In this document: piece by piece, positions 32,434 through 40,815 of the stretch
Layout of the letters: the number at the start of each line of letters is the position of its first letter
Numbering within the stretch: position 1 is the first letter of the stretch
Assembly: GCF_022699665.1 (NCBI RefSeq)
Contig: NZ_JALDNB010000011.1
Coordinates: 1 to 64,000 of the forward strand
From: Chryseobacterium aahli
GTDB taxonomy: Bacteria > Bacteroidota > Bacteroidia > Flavobacteriales > Weeksellaceae
DNA length: 64,000 bases
Direction: 5' to 3'
Notes under the pieces: generated by a model
What the model saw: only the letters and a program-made list of their open reading frames with translations
Told to the model about the DNA's origin: nothing
The model's database searches: none
Program-made: the position numbers and the translations under genes

Positions 32434-33138
32434 ATGCTGTTAACGGAACTTACTCAGATTTTATTTGCACAGGTCGCTGTACCTACAGTGCCTGTTGAAA
32501 AACTTGAATTTTCATTTTGGGACATCCTGTTTCATGGCGGTGCTTTTGCTAAAATAGTAATGGCAATCGTTTTGGCTTTGGGTGTTTTCTCAGTGTATCT
32601 TTTCTTTGAAAGATTTTTCTATATCAGAAGAATGACGACAAAGACAGATTCAAACTTCATGAATAACATCGAAGATTTCATCAGAGACGGGAAAATTGAT
32701 GCGGCAGCAGATTATTGCAAAACACAAAACTCTCCGGAATCAAGAATTTTAGAAAAAGGAATTTCAAGATTGGGAAGACCGGTTTCAGATATTGTAAGCG
32801 CTATGGAATCTCAAGCTCAAATTGAGGTGGCCAACATGGAAAAAAACCTGAATCTTTTGGCGGTTGTACCAAGTATTGCGCCGATGTTAGGACTTTTGGG
32901 AACGGTTATCGGGATGATCATCGCTTTCTTTGATTTATCTCATGCAGAAGGCGCATTTTCTCCAAAAACATTGTCTGAAGGTATTTATACAGCATTAGGA
33001 CAAACGGCAGTTGGTTTGGCGGTGGCAATTCCTGCAAACTTTTTCTATAACATTTTGCTTACGAGAATTGATAAGTTCGTTTTGAGAACGCAGAATGTTT
33101 CAGGAGAATTTTTAGATTTAATTAATAAACCTTTGTAA
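32434..33138 (+). CDS. MotA/TolQ/ExbB proton channel family protein
   Basis: A 234-residue inner-membrane proton channel subunit that powers TonB-dependent transport or Tol function. Three membrane helices are visible (~30-50, ~140-165, ~185-210), with the conserved core NLLAVVPSIAPMLGLLGTVIGMI and TALGQTAVGLAVAIPANFFYN. ATG 32434 is preferred over an adjacent TTG. The ExbD and TonB-like genes follow at 9 and 6 bp, so the three subunits of one energy-transducing complex are in one operon, which can serve the receptor at 1820 and others. Confidence 0.95.
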   Translation: MLLTELTQILFAQVAVPTVPVEKLEFSFWDILFHGGAFAKIVMAIVLALGVFSVYLFFERFFYIRRMTTKTDSNFMNNIEDFIRDGKIDAAADYCKTQNSPESRILEKGISRLGRPVSDIVSAMESQAQIEVANMEKNLNLLAVVPSIAPMLGLLGTVIGMIIAFFDLSHAEGAFSPKTLSEGIYTALGQTAVGLAVAIPANFFYNILLTRIDKFVLRTQNVSGEFLDLINKPL

Positions 33139-33147
33139 TATTCAAGT

Positions 33148-33543
33148 ATGAAAATTCAAAGAAGAAATAAAGCACATCCGGAATTCAGCTTAGCTGCGAT
33201 GACCGACGTTATTTTGCTGATGCTGATCTTTTTTATGATCACCTCTTCGGCAGCTAACCAAAGTGCGATTGATGTGAAACTTCCTCAAACAGGAAGTGTG
33301 GAAGATAATATTCCGAATCCGATGACGGTAAGCGTAAAGCCAGATGGTTCATATTATGTGGATGACAAACCTGTTGCGAGAGAATTGGTAGAGCAAACTA
33401 TTGTGAATGATCTTAACAGTAAATCTGCAAAGTCATTTACCATCAGAGCAGACGAAAGTACTATGCATAAAGATGTAGTTTTTTTAATGGAAATTGCAGA
33501 AAAGCATAAATTGAATATTGCCATTGCCACGGTAAAAGAATAA
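33148..33543 (+). CDS. Biopolymer transporter ExbD family protein
   Basis: A 131-residue protein with one N-terminal transmembrane helix (FSLAAMTDVILLMLIFFMITSSA) carrying the conserved Asp of the proton path, and a periplasmic domain (IDVKLPQTGSVEDNIPN ... ADESTMHKDVVFLMEIAEKHKL). It pairs with the ExbB-like protein encoded 9 bp upstream and with the TonB-like protein encoded downstream. Confidence 0.94.
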   Translation: MKIQRRNKAHPEFSLAAMTDVILLMLIFFMITSSAANQSAIDVKLPQTGSVEDNIPNPMTVSVKPDGSYYVDDKPVARELVEQTIVNDLNSKSAKSFTIRADESTMHKDVVFLMEIAEKHKLNIAIATVKE

Positions 33544-33549
33544 ATCAAA

Positions 33550-34431
33550 ATGAGAGGTTACACGATAAATAGAGAAGAAGAAAAAAGAGACAAACTGAAG
33601 AGTGCAGGACTATCTGTGCTTATTTGGTCTGCCATTCTGTTGTTCGTATTCATCTATAAAATGAAACCTACAGAGCGACCAAAAGAAACGGAATTAGTCA
33701 CTACGATGCTTGTCAATTTTGGAGATAACAGAAACGGAGCAGGAATTGACGAACCAGCCAATCAGGAAGGAAGTTTGGCTGCAAAAGCTGAGGAAAATGC
33801 ACCAGAGCCTGTAGAAAATGTGGTTTCTGAACCAAAAACGATCATTACTCCAGATCCGAAACCTGAAGCCAAAAAAACGGAGGTAAAAGATAAAATCATT
33901 ACCGGAAATAATTCTAAGGTTACAGCTCCGAAAAAGGAAGACTCAAAAACAAATAAAAAATCAACAGCTACTTCTACCACAAAAACCAAGGCTAAAAGCT
34001 CTGCCACAACCGCCAATTCAAAAGCAGGAAATGGTGATGGAAAAGGAACCGCAGCAATCGGGAATTTAATCAAAGGTCGTGGAACAAAAGCCGGAAGCCA
34101 AGGAACAGGTGACGGAATTGGAAACAACGGAGATCCTCTGGGCGGTGACGGAAACGGCGACAGCAAAGTGGGAATTGACAGAAGATTGGTTGGCTACATT
34201 CCAGGAACGATGGGAAGAGGCGGTGCCCAACCCGGCCATAGTTGCTCTGCAAGTGGCTCAATTACGATTTCATATACCGTTGATAAAGCAGGAAATGTTT
34301 CATCTGCGAGAAGATCAGGTGGAGTTTCAGATCCTTGTGTAGTTTCAACGTCCGTAAGTTGGGTTAAAAAATACGTAAAGGCTGAGAAAGCCAGCGTTTC
34401 TTCCACCGGAAGCTACAGCATTACATTCTAA
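33550..34431 (+). CDS. TonB-like energy transducer
   Basis: A 293-residue protein with a membrane anchor (KSAGLSVLIWSAILLFVFIYK), a long Pro/Lys/Glu-rich and Ser/Thr-rich periplasmic spacer (EPKTIITPDPKPEAKK), a Gly-rich part around 170-205, and a C-terminal domain (SITISYTVDKAGNVSSARRSGG ... SYSITF). It resembles the TonB-type proteins encoded with ExbBD in Bacteroidota, although the end is not a canonical TonB YPxxA domain. It would connect the proton channel to outer-membrane receptors. It starts 6 bp after exbD and is closed by the terminator at 34439. Confidence 0.85.
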   Translation: MRGYTINREEEKRDKLKSAGLSVLIWSAILLFVFIYKMKPTERPKETELVTTMLVNFGDNRNGAGIDEPANQEGSLAAKAEENAPEPVENVVSEPKTIITPDPKPEAKKTEVKDKIITGNNSKVTAPKKEDSKTNKKSTATSTTKTKAKSSATTANSKAGNGDGKGTAAIGNLIKGRGTKAGSQGTGDGIGNNGDPLGGDGNGDSKVGIDRRLVGYIPGTMGRGGAQPGHSCSASGSITISYTVDKAGNVSSARRSGGVSDPCVVSTSVSWVKKYVKAEKASVSSTGSYSITF

Positions 34432-34438
34432 AAATACA

Positions 34439-34461
34439 AAAGCACTTTATTCAAGTGCTTT
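34439..34461. terminator. Bidirectional terminator
   Basis: AAAGCACTT (34439-34447) pairs with AAGTGCTTT (34453-34461), with a T run after it on the plus strand and A/T pairs before it. It overlaps the stop codon of the convergent gene at 34447. Confidence 0.85.
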
Positions 34462-34839
34462 TTTTATTTCGTTCATTCGGTTTATAATTGGGAGGGAGAA
34501 TATTCCGCTGGTCTGAAGATATAATTGGTAAAAGACGATTGCTTTTTCTGAAAAATCTTTGTTGTCAGTTTCTTTTGCTTTCGCATAAAAAAGATGACCT
34601 GAAAGTTCAAAATACGGAATATGGTGATTGCTTTCTTTTTCATAAATTGATTGTGTAATTTCTTCAGCAGATTTTGAAGAAAGTTCATCAAAACTCATCT
34701 TAAAAGTGTCGTTCATATTGGTGTCGAAAATTCTTTGCTGATCGGAAATTTTTTCTTCATTTTCACCTAAAATTCTTTTAGTAAGAAATTCAGAGAATTG
34801 TTTTACAATGCGAAGAATGTAGTCTTTATCGTGTATCAT
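34447..34839 (-). CDS. Helical hypothetical protein (DUF6483-like)
   Basis: A 130-residue cytoplasmic, mainly alpha-helical protein (MIHDKDYILRIVKQFSEFLTKRIL). The opening resembles DUF6483-type proteins, but I am not certain of the family. It lies 17 bp after the SpmAB fusion gene on the same strand and its stop overlaps a terminator hairpin, so it is the last gene of that unit. Confidence 0.75.
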   Translation of the reverse strand: MIHDKDYILRIVKQFSEFLTKRILGENEEKISDQQRIFDTNMNDTFKMSFDELSSKSAEEITQSIYEKESNHHIPYFELSGHLFYAKAKETDNKDFSEKAIVFYQLYLQTSGIFSLPIINRMNEIKKALE

Positions 34840-34856
34840 ATTTTTTATTTTTAAAT

Positions 34857-36260
34857 TTACGCAAAAAACAAATACGCCAATCCAATTGCAGTAATCACAC
34901 CCACCAAATCAGCTAAAAGCATAGCAATTACCGTATATCTTGTATTCTTTACTGCTACTGCGCCAAAGTAAACTGCAATCACGTAAAATGTCGTATCTGA
35001 GCTTCCCTGAAGAACCGCTGCTAATTTCCCTTGGAAACTGTCTGCTCCGAAAGTTGCCATAGTATCCACCATCATTCCACGAGCTCCGGAGCCTGATAAT
35101 GGTTTGATTAAAGCCGTCGGAAGTCCGTCAACAAATCTTGCGTCCAGATTGGTAGCATAAGCAACCCATTTCATTCCATCGATAATGACATCAAAAACGC
35201 CAGAAGTTCTTAGAAGAGATATAGCAATCAACATTCCTACTAAATAAGGAATAATCTTTACACAGGTATAAAAACCTTCTTTTGCACCTTCGATAAAGGC
35301 ATCAAAAACATTGATTTTTTTGTAAACAGCTCCAAGAACGATGGCTAAGAAGATGAAAAGTATTAAACCATTGCTTAAAACTTTGCTGAAATCATCGAGC
35401 TCATTTTTACTTAACTGAACTAAATACACCACCAAAAGAGCAATCAGGGCTGAAATTCCACCGACATAAGCAAGAACGATTGGTTTTAAAAGGTTGATCT
35501 TTTGGTATAATGATACGATAATCATTGCTGCCATTGTCGCTGCAAAAGTAGCAATCATACACGGAAGAAAAATATCTGTCGGTGTTTTTGAACCCATTGA
35601 AGCTCTGATTGCAATAATAGAAACCGGAATCAACGTCATTCCGCCTGCATGAAGGCAAAGGAACATAATCTGTGAGTTGCTCGCTGTATCTTTATTAGGA
35701 TTTAAAGTCTGCAGACTTTCCATTGCTTTCAAACCAAATGGTGTTGCTGCATTGTCCAAACCTAAAAGATTGGCACTGAAATTCATCAGCATGTGTCCAA
35801 ATGCAGGATGGTTTTTCGGGATTTCGGGGAAGAGTCTTGAGAAAAATGGCTGAATAAATCTACTCAATAAATTAATTCCGCCTGCTTTTTCAGCAATACT
35901 CATGAATCCCATGAAAAGCGTCATAATTCCAATCAATCCGATACATATTTTAACTGCCGTTTCTGAAGTTCCGATTACGCCGTCTGCTTCCTGAACTCGG
36001 TAAACTTTTACGTTCTGTTTTAGAGAATCGGTTTTATAATGAATTCTACTGTCTGCAAAATCATTTTTCTTCATCAGACTGTCTCTTACAATGGGAGAAA
36101 GTGCACTGATGTTTTGAGTTGCCACTTGTATCGTATCGCCGCCTTTTCCTACAACCATATCGTTGAAAATGGTTTTGTAGTGGCTAGACGAAATGTATTT
36201 TATACTGGCAATGGCAATGGCGATGATAATGAAGGCCGACCAAATTCTGCTGAGAACCAT
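34857..36260 (-). CDS. SpmA-SpmB fusion, nucleoside recognition domain protein
   Basis: A 467-residue membrane protein that joins both halves of the SpmA/SpmB family in one chain. The N-terminal half (to ~265) carries NFSANLLGLDNAATPFGLKAME and FLCLHAGGMTLIPVSI (SpmA-like), and the C-terminal half has TNLDARFVDGLPTALIKPLSGSGARGMMVDTMATFG and QGSSDTTFYVIAVYFGAV (SpmB-like). Each half has several membrane helices. The organism does not sporulate, so the spore role of the Bacillus proteins does not apply; a transporter-like role is likely but unproven. Confidence 0.92.
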   Translation of the reverse strand: MVLSRIWSAFIIIAIAIASIKYISSSHYKTIFNDMVVGKGGDTIQVATQNISALSPIVRDSLMKKNDFADSRIHYKTDSLKQNVKVYRVQEADGVIGTSETAVKICIGLIGIMTLFMGFMSIAEKAGGINLLSRFIQPFFSRLFPEIPKNHPAFGHMLMNFSANLLGLDNAATPFGLKAMESLQTLNPNKDTASNSQIMFLCLHAGGMTLIPVSIIAIRASMGSKTPTDIFLPCMIATFAATMAAMIIVSLYQKINLLKPIVLAYVGGISALIALLVVYLVQLSKNELDDFSKVLSNGLILFIFLAIVLGAVYKKINVFDAFIEGAKEGFYTCVKIIPYLVGMLIAISLLRTSGVFDVIIDGMKWVAYATNLDARFVDGLPTALIKPLSGSGARGMMVDTMATFGADSFQGKLAAVLQGSSDTTFYVIAVYFGAVAVKNTRYTVIAMLLADLVGVITAIGLAYLFFA

Positions 36261-36296
36261 TTATTTGAATATTAAAATTAATAAAATTGAAAGTGC

Positions 36297-37202
36297 TTAA
36301 TCACTTTTTTGATCTTCGTCAGTGACTGATTTATTTTGAGCATCAAAGAATGTAGTATCAGAAACCTTTTTTAATGATTTTATTATATCAATTGACTCCA
36401 ACGATTTTCTTTGGTCTTTTACGGTTTCAAGAAGGATTTTGAATCTATTTTTTTTATCAATCTTGCTTTTAATTAAACTTGAATTAAGGCTTTCGAGGTT
36501 TGATAGTATGGTCAAATCATTTATACTCGCCATATCCCGAATGTTTTCACCTTTGAGCACTTTTTGAGGATTAGCATCCCTCCACTGTTTTGCGGTACAT
36601 CCAAAAAGAACGATATTTAAAAGATCAGCTTCCTCTGCGTAGATCCAATCTTTTTTTTGTGAATACGTTAAGGTAGGAATAATGTAATTTTTTATTGCAT
36701 CAGTATGAATCTGATAATTAGCCTTACTTAATACTCTTTTTATATCCCATTCTAATCCATACTTATTACTTTCAATTTCTTTTAGCCTCTGATATTCTCT
36801 AATTATATAAAGCTTAAAAACCGGACTTATGGCAGAACCAAATTCAAAAGCAATATCTTTATGTGCGTAAGTACCACCATATTTGCCTTGCTTTGAAAAT
36901 ATACCAATCGCGTTTGTTTTTTCAACCCAATTATTTACACTCATAGTGAAAGTAGGTAAACCGGCCTCTTTTCTAAAGTGGTCAAATTCGACCACTTTAA
37001 AATTGGGGTTGTAAATTGACTCCCAAGTTCCTAAAAATTCAATCGTACCTCTATTTCTTATCCAGTTTTTTATAATGTCTGCGGCTCTGCTATCATCTTC
37101 TTTCGCTTTTGCCATGTCAGTAAGACAGATATAGTCTGTGTCGTTTATCGAAGTAATTGATACTTCAATATTCTGAACTTTAAGTATTTTATTTTTAGAC
37201 AT
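36297..37202 (-). CDS. KilA-N domain protein
   Basis: A 301-residue DNA-binding protein. Residues ~5-110 form the KilA-N domain (DTDYICLTDMAKA ... AADIIKNWIRNRGTIEFLGTWESIYNPNFKVVEFDHFRKEAG ... NNWVEKTNAIGIFSKQGKYGGTYAHKDIAFEFGSAI), usually found in phages and in mobile DNA. The C-terminal half is uncharacterised (YSQKKDWIYAEEADLLNIVLFGCTAKQWRDANP). It is solitary between housekeeping genes with no other phage gene in sight. A perfect palindrome overlaps its promoter. Codon use is slightly more AT-rich than in its neighbours, so recent acquisition is possible. Confidence 0.9.
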   Translation of the reverse strand: MSKNKILKVQNIEVSITSINDTDYICLTDMAKAKEDDSRAADIIKNWIRNRGTIEFLGTWESIYNPNFKVVEFDHFRKEAGLPTFTMSVNNWVEKTNAIGIFSKQGKYGGTYAHKDIAFEFGSAISPVFKLYIIREYQRLKEIESNKYGLEWDIKRVLSKANYQIHTDAIKNYIIPTLTYSQKKDWIYAEEADLLNIVLFGCTAKQWRDANPQKVLKGENIRDMASINDLTILSNLESLNSSLIKSKIDKKNRFKILLETVKDQRKSLESIDIIKSLKKVSDTTFFDAQNKSVTDEDQKSD

Positions 37203-37221
37203 TGATGAACGAGATTGTAAA

Positions 37222-37246
37222 TTGAATAGTTATCTATTCAAAAATA
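37222..37246 (-). promoter_or_regulatory. Palindrome over the KilA-N gene promoter
   Basis: TTGAATAG (37222-37229), spacer TTAT, CTATTCAA (37234-37241): perfect 8-bp arms, beginning 20 bp before the KilA-N ATG. It overlaps a minus-strand -7 box (TATTTTTG, 37246-37239). It would fit an autoregulatory operator. Confidence 0.5.
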
Positions 37247-37297
37247 ACAAAATTAATCTGTTTTTAATTGTACTATTTTTATTGAGAAATATATAAG

Positions 37298-37810
37298 TTA
37301 TTTTTCCTCCAAATAAACCAATTCCCCAGCAAAATCATCATCCAGACTTTTCAAAACTTTTGCATTGGCAGTTTTCTTTTTTAATTCTTCAATAAAAAAG
37401 TTTTTCTCGAAAAACTGACGGTGAATTCCGGGTAAAAGCTCCATGAAATAATCCATGCCGATTTTATTGTTGTGGAGATCCATTTTGGTTTCTAAAGGTT
37501 GATTTGGAAATAATTCTTCATGTAAATCTGTAATTTTCTTGCAAAAATCCAACGCTTTTTCGGGCGAAGAAATTTTGCTGCAATACATCATGATCAGGCA
37601 ACACCAAAGCGAGTGTCTGAAAGCATTTCCCTCGCCATTGTTAGATGCTGTTTTGGGATATAATTTTTGTGCAATAGAAAAAGCTTTTACCGTCGCATAA
37701 AAACTCAAAATTGAAAATAGGGGATGAGGTAAAACAGCAGATAAGAGCTTAAGAATTTTCTTAAAACTCATGCTTCTGATTGTATTGAAAATTACTTTGA
37801 AAGTCCTCAT
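37298..37810 (-). CDS. DUF6973 domain protein
   Basis: A 170-residue protein with the DUF6973 signature: GNAFRHSLWCCLIMMYCSKI, then KALDFCKKITDLHEELFPNQPLETKMDLHNNKIGMDYF. The conserved His and Asp residues suggest an enzyme of unknown activity. The N-terminal region contains a hydrophobic segment (HPLFSILSFYATVKAF). It lies 95 bp downstream of the KilA-N gene start region on the same strand, with its own upstream gap from accD, where a hairpin lies. Confidence 0.85.
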   Translation of the reverse strand: MRTFKVIFNTIRSMSFKKILKLLSAVLPHPLFSILSFYATVKAFSIAQKLYPKTASNNGEGNAFRHSLWCCLIMMYCSKISSPEKALDFCKKITDLHEELFPNQPLETKMDLHNNKIGMDYFMELLPGIHRQFFEKNFFIEELKKKTANAKVLKSLDDDFAGELVYLEEK

Positions 37811-37844
37811 AAAATAAAAATCTCTCCCAAAATAGAGAGAGATT
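37811..37844 (-). terminator. Terminator of accD
   Basis: AATCTCTC (37819-37826) pairs with GAGAGATT (37837-37844). On the minus strand a T-rich run follows. Confidence 0.75.
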
Positions 37845-37865
37845 GTATGATTTTTAGTTTAAATT

Positions 37866-38720
37866 TTAAGCTTTTGCGGCTAATAAATTCACTGTTTTAG
37901 AAACGACTTCTTTGATTTCGGTTCTTTTTACAATGAAATCTACAAAACCTTTTTCCTGCAAAAATTCTGATGTCTGGAAACCTTCCGGTAAATCTCTACC
38001 GATGGTTTCACGGATCACTCTTGGTCCTGCAAATCCGATCAATGCTTTTGGCTCAGCCATAATGATGTCTGCGGTCATTGCAAATGATGCTGTAATTCCA
38101 CCGAAAGTTGGGTCACAAAGGTAAGCAATATATAAAAGTCCAGCTTCTGAAAGCTGAGCCAATTTTGACTGTACTTTTGCCAACTGCATCAAAGAATACG
38201 TTGCTTCCTGCATTCTCGCACCTCCGGACTGACAAATAATCATGTACGGAAGTCTTTTTTCGATACAGTAATCAATCGCTCTTCTGATTTTTTCACCCAT
38301 TACAGAACCTAAAGATCCTCCGATAAAAGCAAAATCCATACAAGAAACCACCATTTCAGTTCCGTTTACAGTTCCAACTCCGTTTCTGATAGAATCCGTA
38401 AGTTTTGTTTTGGCTTTCACTTCTTTCAGACGGTCTGTGTATGATTTAGTATCTTTAAATTGAAGCATGTCAATACTTTCAACATTTGCATCCAGCTCAG
38501 TGAATTTTCCTTCGTCAAAAAGAATACTGAAAAACTCAGCACTTCCGATTCTTACATGAAATCCGTCTTCAGGAGAAACATAATTGTTTTTCTTTAGTTC
38601 ATCGTGTTCCACAACCTTTCCTGACGGAGTCTGATGCCAAAGACCTTTTGGTACGTCTTTTTTGTCATCAGTAGAAGTGGTAATATTTTGTGCTTTTCTT
38701 TTAAACCAGTCGAATGCCAT
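37866..38720 (-). CDS. accD: Acetyl-CoA carboxylase carboxyltransferase beta subunit, zinc ribbon lost
   Basis: Beta subunit of the carboxyltransferase that makes malonyl-CoA for fatty acid synthesis. The core is intact: VVSCMDFAFIGGSLGSVMGEKIRRAIDYCI, CQSGGARMQEATYSLMQLAK, and the DPTFGGITASFAMTADIIMAEPKALIGFAGPRVI block. The four cysteines of the N-terminal CxxC...CxxC zinc ribbon are absent; the corresponding sequence is GLWHQTPSGKVVEHDELKKN and YVSPEDGFHVRIG. The 284-residue length is normal. It lies 86 bp downstream of fbaA, separated by an inverted repeat. Confidence 0.95.
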   Translation of the reverse strand: MAFDWFKRKAQNITTSTDDKKDVPKGLWHQTPSGKVVEHDELKKNNYVSPEDGFHVRIGSAEFFSILFDEGKFTELDANVESIDMLQFKDTKSYTDRLKEVKAKTKLTDSIRNGVGTVNGTEMVVSCMDFAFIGGSLGSVMGEKIRRAIDYCIEKRLPYMIICQSGGARMQEATYSLMQLAKVQSKLAQLSEAGLLYIAYLCDPTFGGITASFAMTADIIMAEPKALIGFAGPRVIRETIGRDLPEGFQTSEFLQEKGFVDFIVKRTEIKEVVSKTVNLLAAKA

Positions 38721-38745
38721 AACTATATAATTGATGTATAATAAA

Positions 38746-38798
38746 TGATAAAAGATGAGGAAAGCGTTTTAAAATCACTTATCGCTCATCTTTTATCA
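38746..38798. repeat. Perfect 14-bp inverted repeat between fbaA and accD
   Basis: TGATAAAAGATGAG (38746-38759) and CTCATCTTTTATCA (38785-38798) are perfect inverted copies separated by 25 bp. It lies between fbaA and accD on the minus strand and could fold in the transcript as an attenuator or a dispersed element. Confidence 0.65.
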
Positions 38799-38806
38799 AT
38801 TATAAT

Positions 38807-39877
38807 TTATTTAAGCGTATTTACGTTATTTAAATCTTCAAATGCTCTTACCAATCTTTTAGAGAAAGTTTCTTCACCTTTTCTTACCCAAACTCTTGGA
38901 TCATAGAATTTTTTATTAGGCTTTTCTTCTCCGTCAGGATTTCCGATTTGAGTTTTCAGATATTCTACATTTTCTACCATGTAATCTCTAATTCCTTCTG
39001 TGTATGCAAACTGAAGATCGGTATCAATATTCATTTTAATTACCCCGTAATCAATAGCTTCTCTTATTTCTTCTAAAGTAGAACCTGAACCACCGTGGAA
39101 TACAAAATTGATTGGCTTATCAGCAGTTCCGAATTTCTCCTGAACAAATTTCTGAGAGTTATCTAAGATTTTTGGAGTCAAAACTACGTTTCCTGATTTG
39201 TAAACTCCGTGTACGTTTCCAAAAGCTGCTGCAATGGTGAAGTTGTCAGAAATTGCTTTCAGTTTTTCGTAAGTGTAAGCTACATCTTCAGGTTGAGTAT
39301 ATAATTTAGAATTGTCAATATCAGAGTTGTCAACACCATCTTCTTCACCTCCTGTTACGCCGATCTCAACTTCTAAAGTCATCTGCATTTTTGCCATTTT
39401 TTCGAAATATTCAGCAGAGATTTCAAGGTTTTCTTCCAAAGATTCTTCAGAAAGATCCAACATGTGAGAAGAGTAAAGAGATTTTCCGGTCTGCTTGAAG
39501 AATTCTTCGTTAGCTTCCATCAAGCCGTCGATCCAAGGCAATAATTTTTTTGCAGCGTGATCGGTATGTAAAATTACTGTCGCTCCGTAAGCCTCAGCAA
39601 GGGTATGAATATGTCTAGCTCCTGCGATGCCACCTAAAATAGCTGATTTCTGAGCATCATTGCTAAGTCCTTTTCCAGCGTTGAAAGATGCTCCACCGTT
39701 AGAAAACTGAATGATGACAGGTGAGTTTAGTTTTGCTGCAGTTTCCATTACTGCGTTGACGTTGCTAGAACCGATTACGTTCACTGCAGGCAATGCAAAT
39801 TTGTTTTCTTTAGCATACTGAAAAATATCTGTAACTAACTGACCTGTGGCAACTCCTGCCGGGAAAATTCTGCTCAT
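38807..39877 (-). CDS. fbaA: Class II fructose-bisphosphate aldolase
   Basis: Zinc-dependent aldolase of glycolysis and gluconeogenesis, cleaving fructose-1,6-bisphosphate. The 356-residue protein has the class II type A motifs: VIQFSNGGASFNAGKG, VILHTDHAAKKLLPWIDGLM with the zinc His and catalytic Asp, MTLEVEIGVTGGEEDGVDN, FGNVHGVYKSGNVVL and FVFHGGSGSTLEEI. It precedes accD on the minus strand. Confidence 0.96.
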   Translation of the reverse strand: MSRIFPAGVATGQLVTDIFQYAKENKFALPAVNVIGSSNVNAVMETAAKLNSPVIIQFSNGGASFNAGKGLSNDAQKSAILGGIAGARHIHTLAEAYGATVILHTDHAAKKLLPWIDGLMEANEEFFKQTGKSLYSSHMLDLSEESLEENLEISAEYFEKMAKMQMTLEVEIGVTGGEEDGVDNSDIDNSKLYTQPEDVAYTYEKLKAISDNFTIAAAFGNVHGVYKSGNVVLTPKILDNSQKFVQEKFGTADKPINFVFHGGSGSTLEEIREAIDYGVIKMNIDTDLQFAYTEGIRDYMVENVEYLKTQIGNPDGEEKPNKKFYDPRVWVRKGEETFSKRLVRAFEDLNNVNTLK

Positions 39878-39947
39878 GTTTTACTTTATTATTATATTAG
39901 GATGTTTTTTGAAAATTCTTGTAAAGATAATCAATTTTGAGAAATTA

Positions 39948-40814
39948 CTAATTTCTTTTATCTCGTCCCCAAAGTAGCTTTTGGCGAATGGTTTCGTAGA
40001 AACTTAAATTATTCGGCTGTACCAATAATAGCTGGAAACTTGCCTTTCTGATCACAATTTCCTTATCAGTTTCAATATGAATTAATCTTGAATCTAATGA
40101 AAGAGAATATTGTGGAACTCTGCTTTCTACTTTAAATTTAATTTCAACCTTATCATTGACAACCAAAGGACGTACATTTAAATTGTGCGGCGCAATTGGA
40201 GTGATGACAAAGTTTTCGTTATTCGGAGAAATGATGGGGCCACCACAACTTAAAGAATAAGCCGTAGAGCCAGTTGGTGTAGAAACAATCACGCCGTCAC
40301 CCCAGAACACATTTAAAAATTCATTGTTGATATAAGAATCTACCGTGACCATTGAAGTGGTTTCTTTTCTGGAAATCGTCACATCATTTAATGCATACGG
40401 GAAAAATTCGTCAGATTTTGGTGAAATGACTTCAATCACTGATCTTCGGCTTGTTTTTACATCACCTTTTAAAATAGAATCCAGTTCTTTGAAAGCCTCT
40501 TCTTTGGTAAAGCTTGCCAAAAACCCAAGTCTTCCCGTGTTGACACCTACAACGGGAATTTCAAGATCTTCAATGAATGTCAATGAATTAACAATCGTTC
40601 CGTCGCCACCAAAGGTGAAGAACAAATCAATTTCTCTGTCTATAAGATCCTGCTTGTTGCCAAAAGTCTCAAATATTTTTGAAAATTGAAGCGCTTCAGC
40701 CATCTCGTCAAACAAAACAGATTTTACGCCTCTGCTTTCCAGTTCAGAAATAAATTTGCTTAAGTATAAAAAAGTATCAAGATCTTTTTTCTGAGAATAT
40801 ATGGCTGCCTTCAT
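39948..40814 (-). CDS. nadK: NAD kinase
   Basis: Phosphorylates NAD to NADP. The GGDGT motif is in FFTFGGDGTIVNSL, and the second binding segment is ALNDVTISRKETTSMV with GDGVIVSTPTGSTAYSLSCGGPIISP. Length of 288 residues is normal. Its ATG lies 1 bp after the stop of the CBS-domain gene on the same strand, so the two are probably co-transcribed and may share a nucleotide-sensing context; that is inference. Confidence 0.96.
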   Translation of the reverse strand: MKAAIYSQKKDLDTFLYLSKFISELESRGVKSVLFDEMAEALQFSKIFETFGNKQDLIDREIDLFFTFGGDGTIVNSLTFIEDLEIPVVGVNTGRLGFLASFTKEEAFKELDSILKGDVKTSRRSVIEVISPKSDEFFPYALNDVTISRKETTSMVTVDSYINNEFLNVFWGDGVIVSTPTGSTAYSLSCGGPIISPNNENFVITPIAPHNLNVRPLVVNDKVEIKFKVESRVPQYSLSLDSRLIHIETDKEIVIRKASFQLLLVQPNNLSFYETIRQKLLWGRDKRN

Positions 40815-40815
40815 A

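Noticed and set aside
34079..34342. Open frames in other phases across the Gly/Ser-rich part of the TonB-like gene
   Set aside because: They arise from the biased codon use of the low-complexity region and have no start signal or conservation-like composition.
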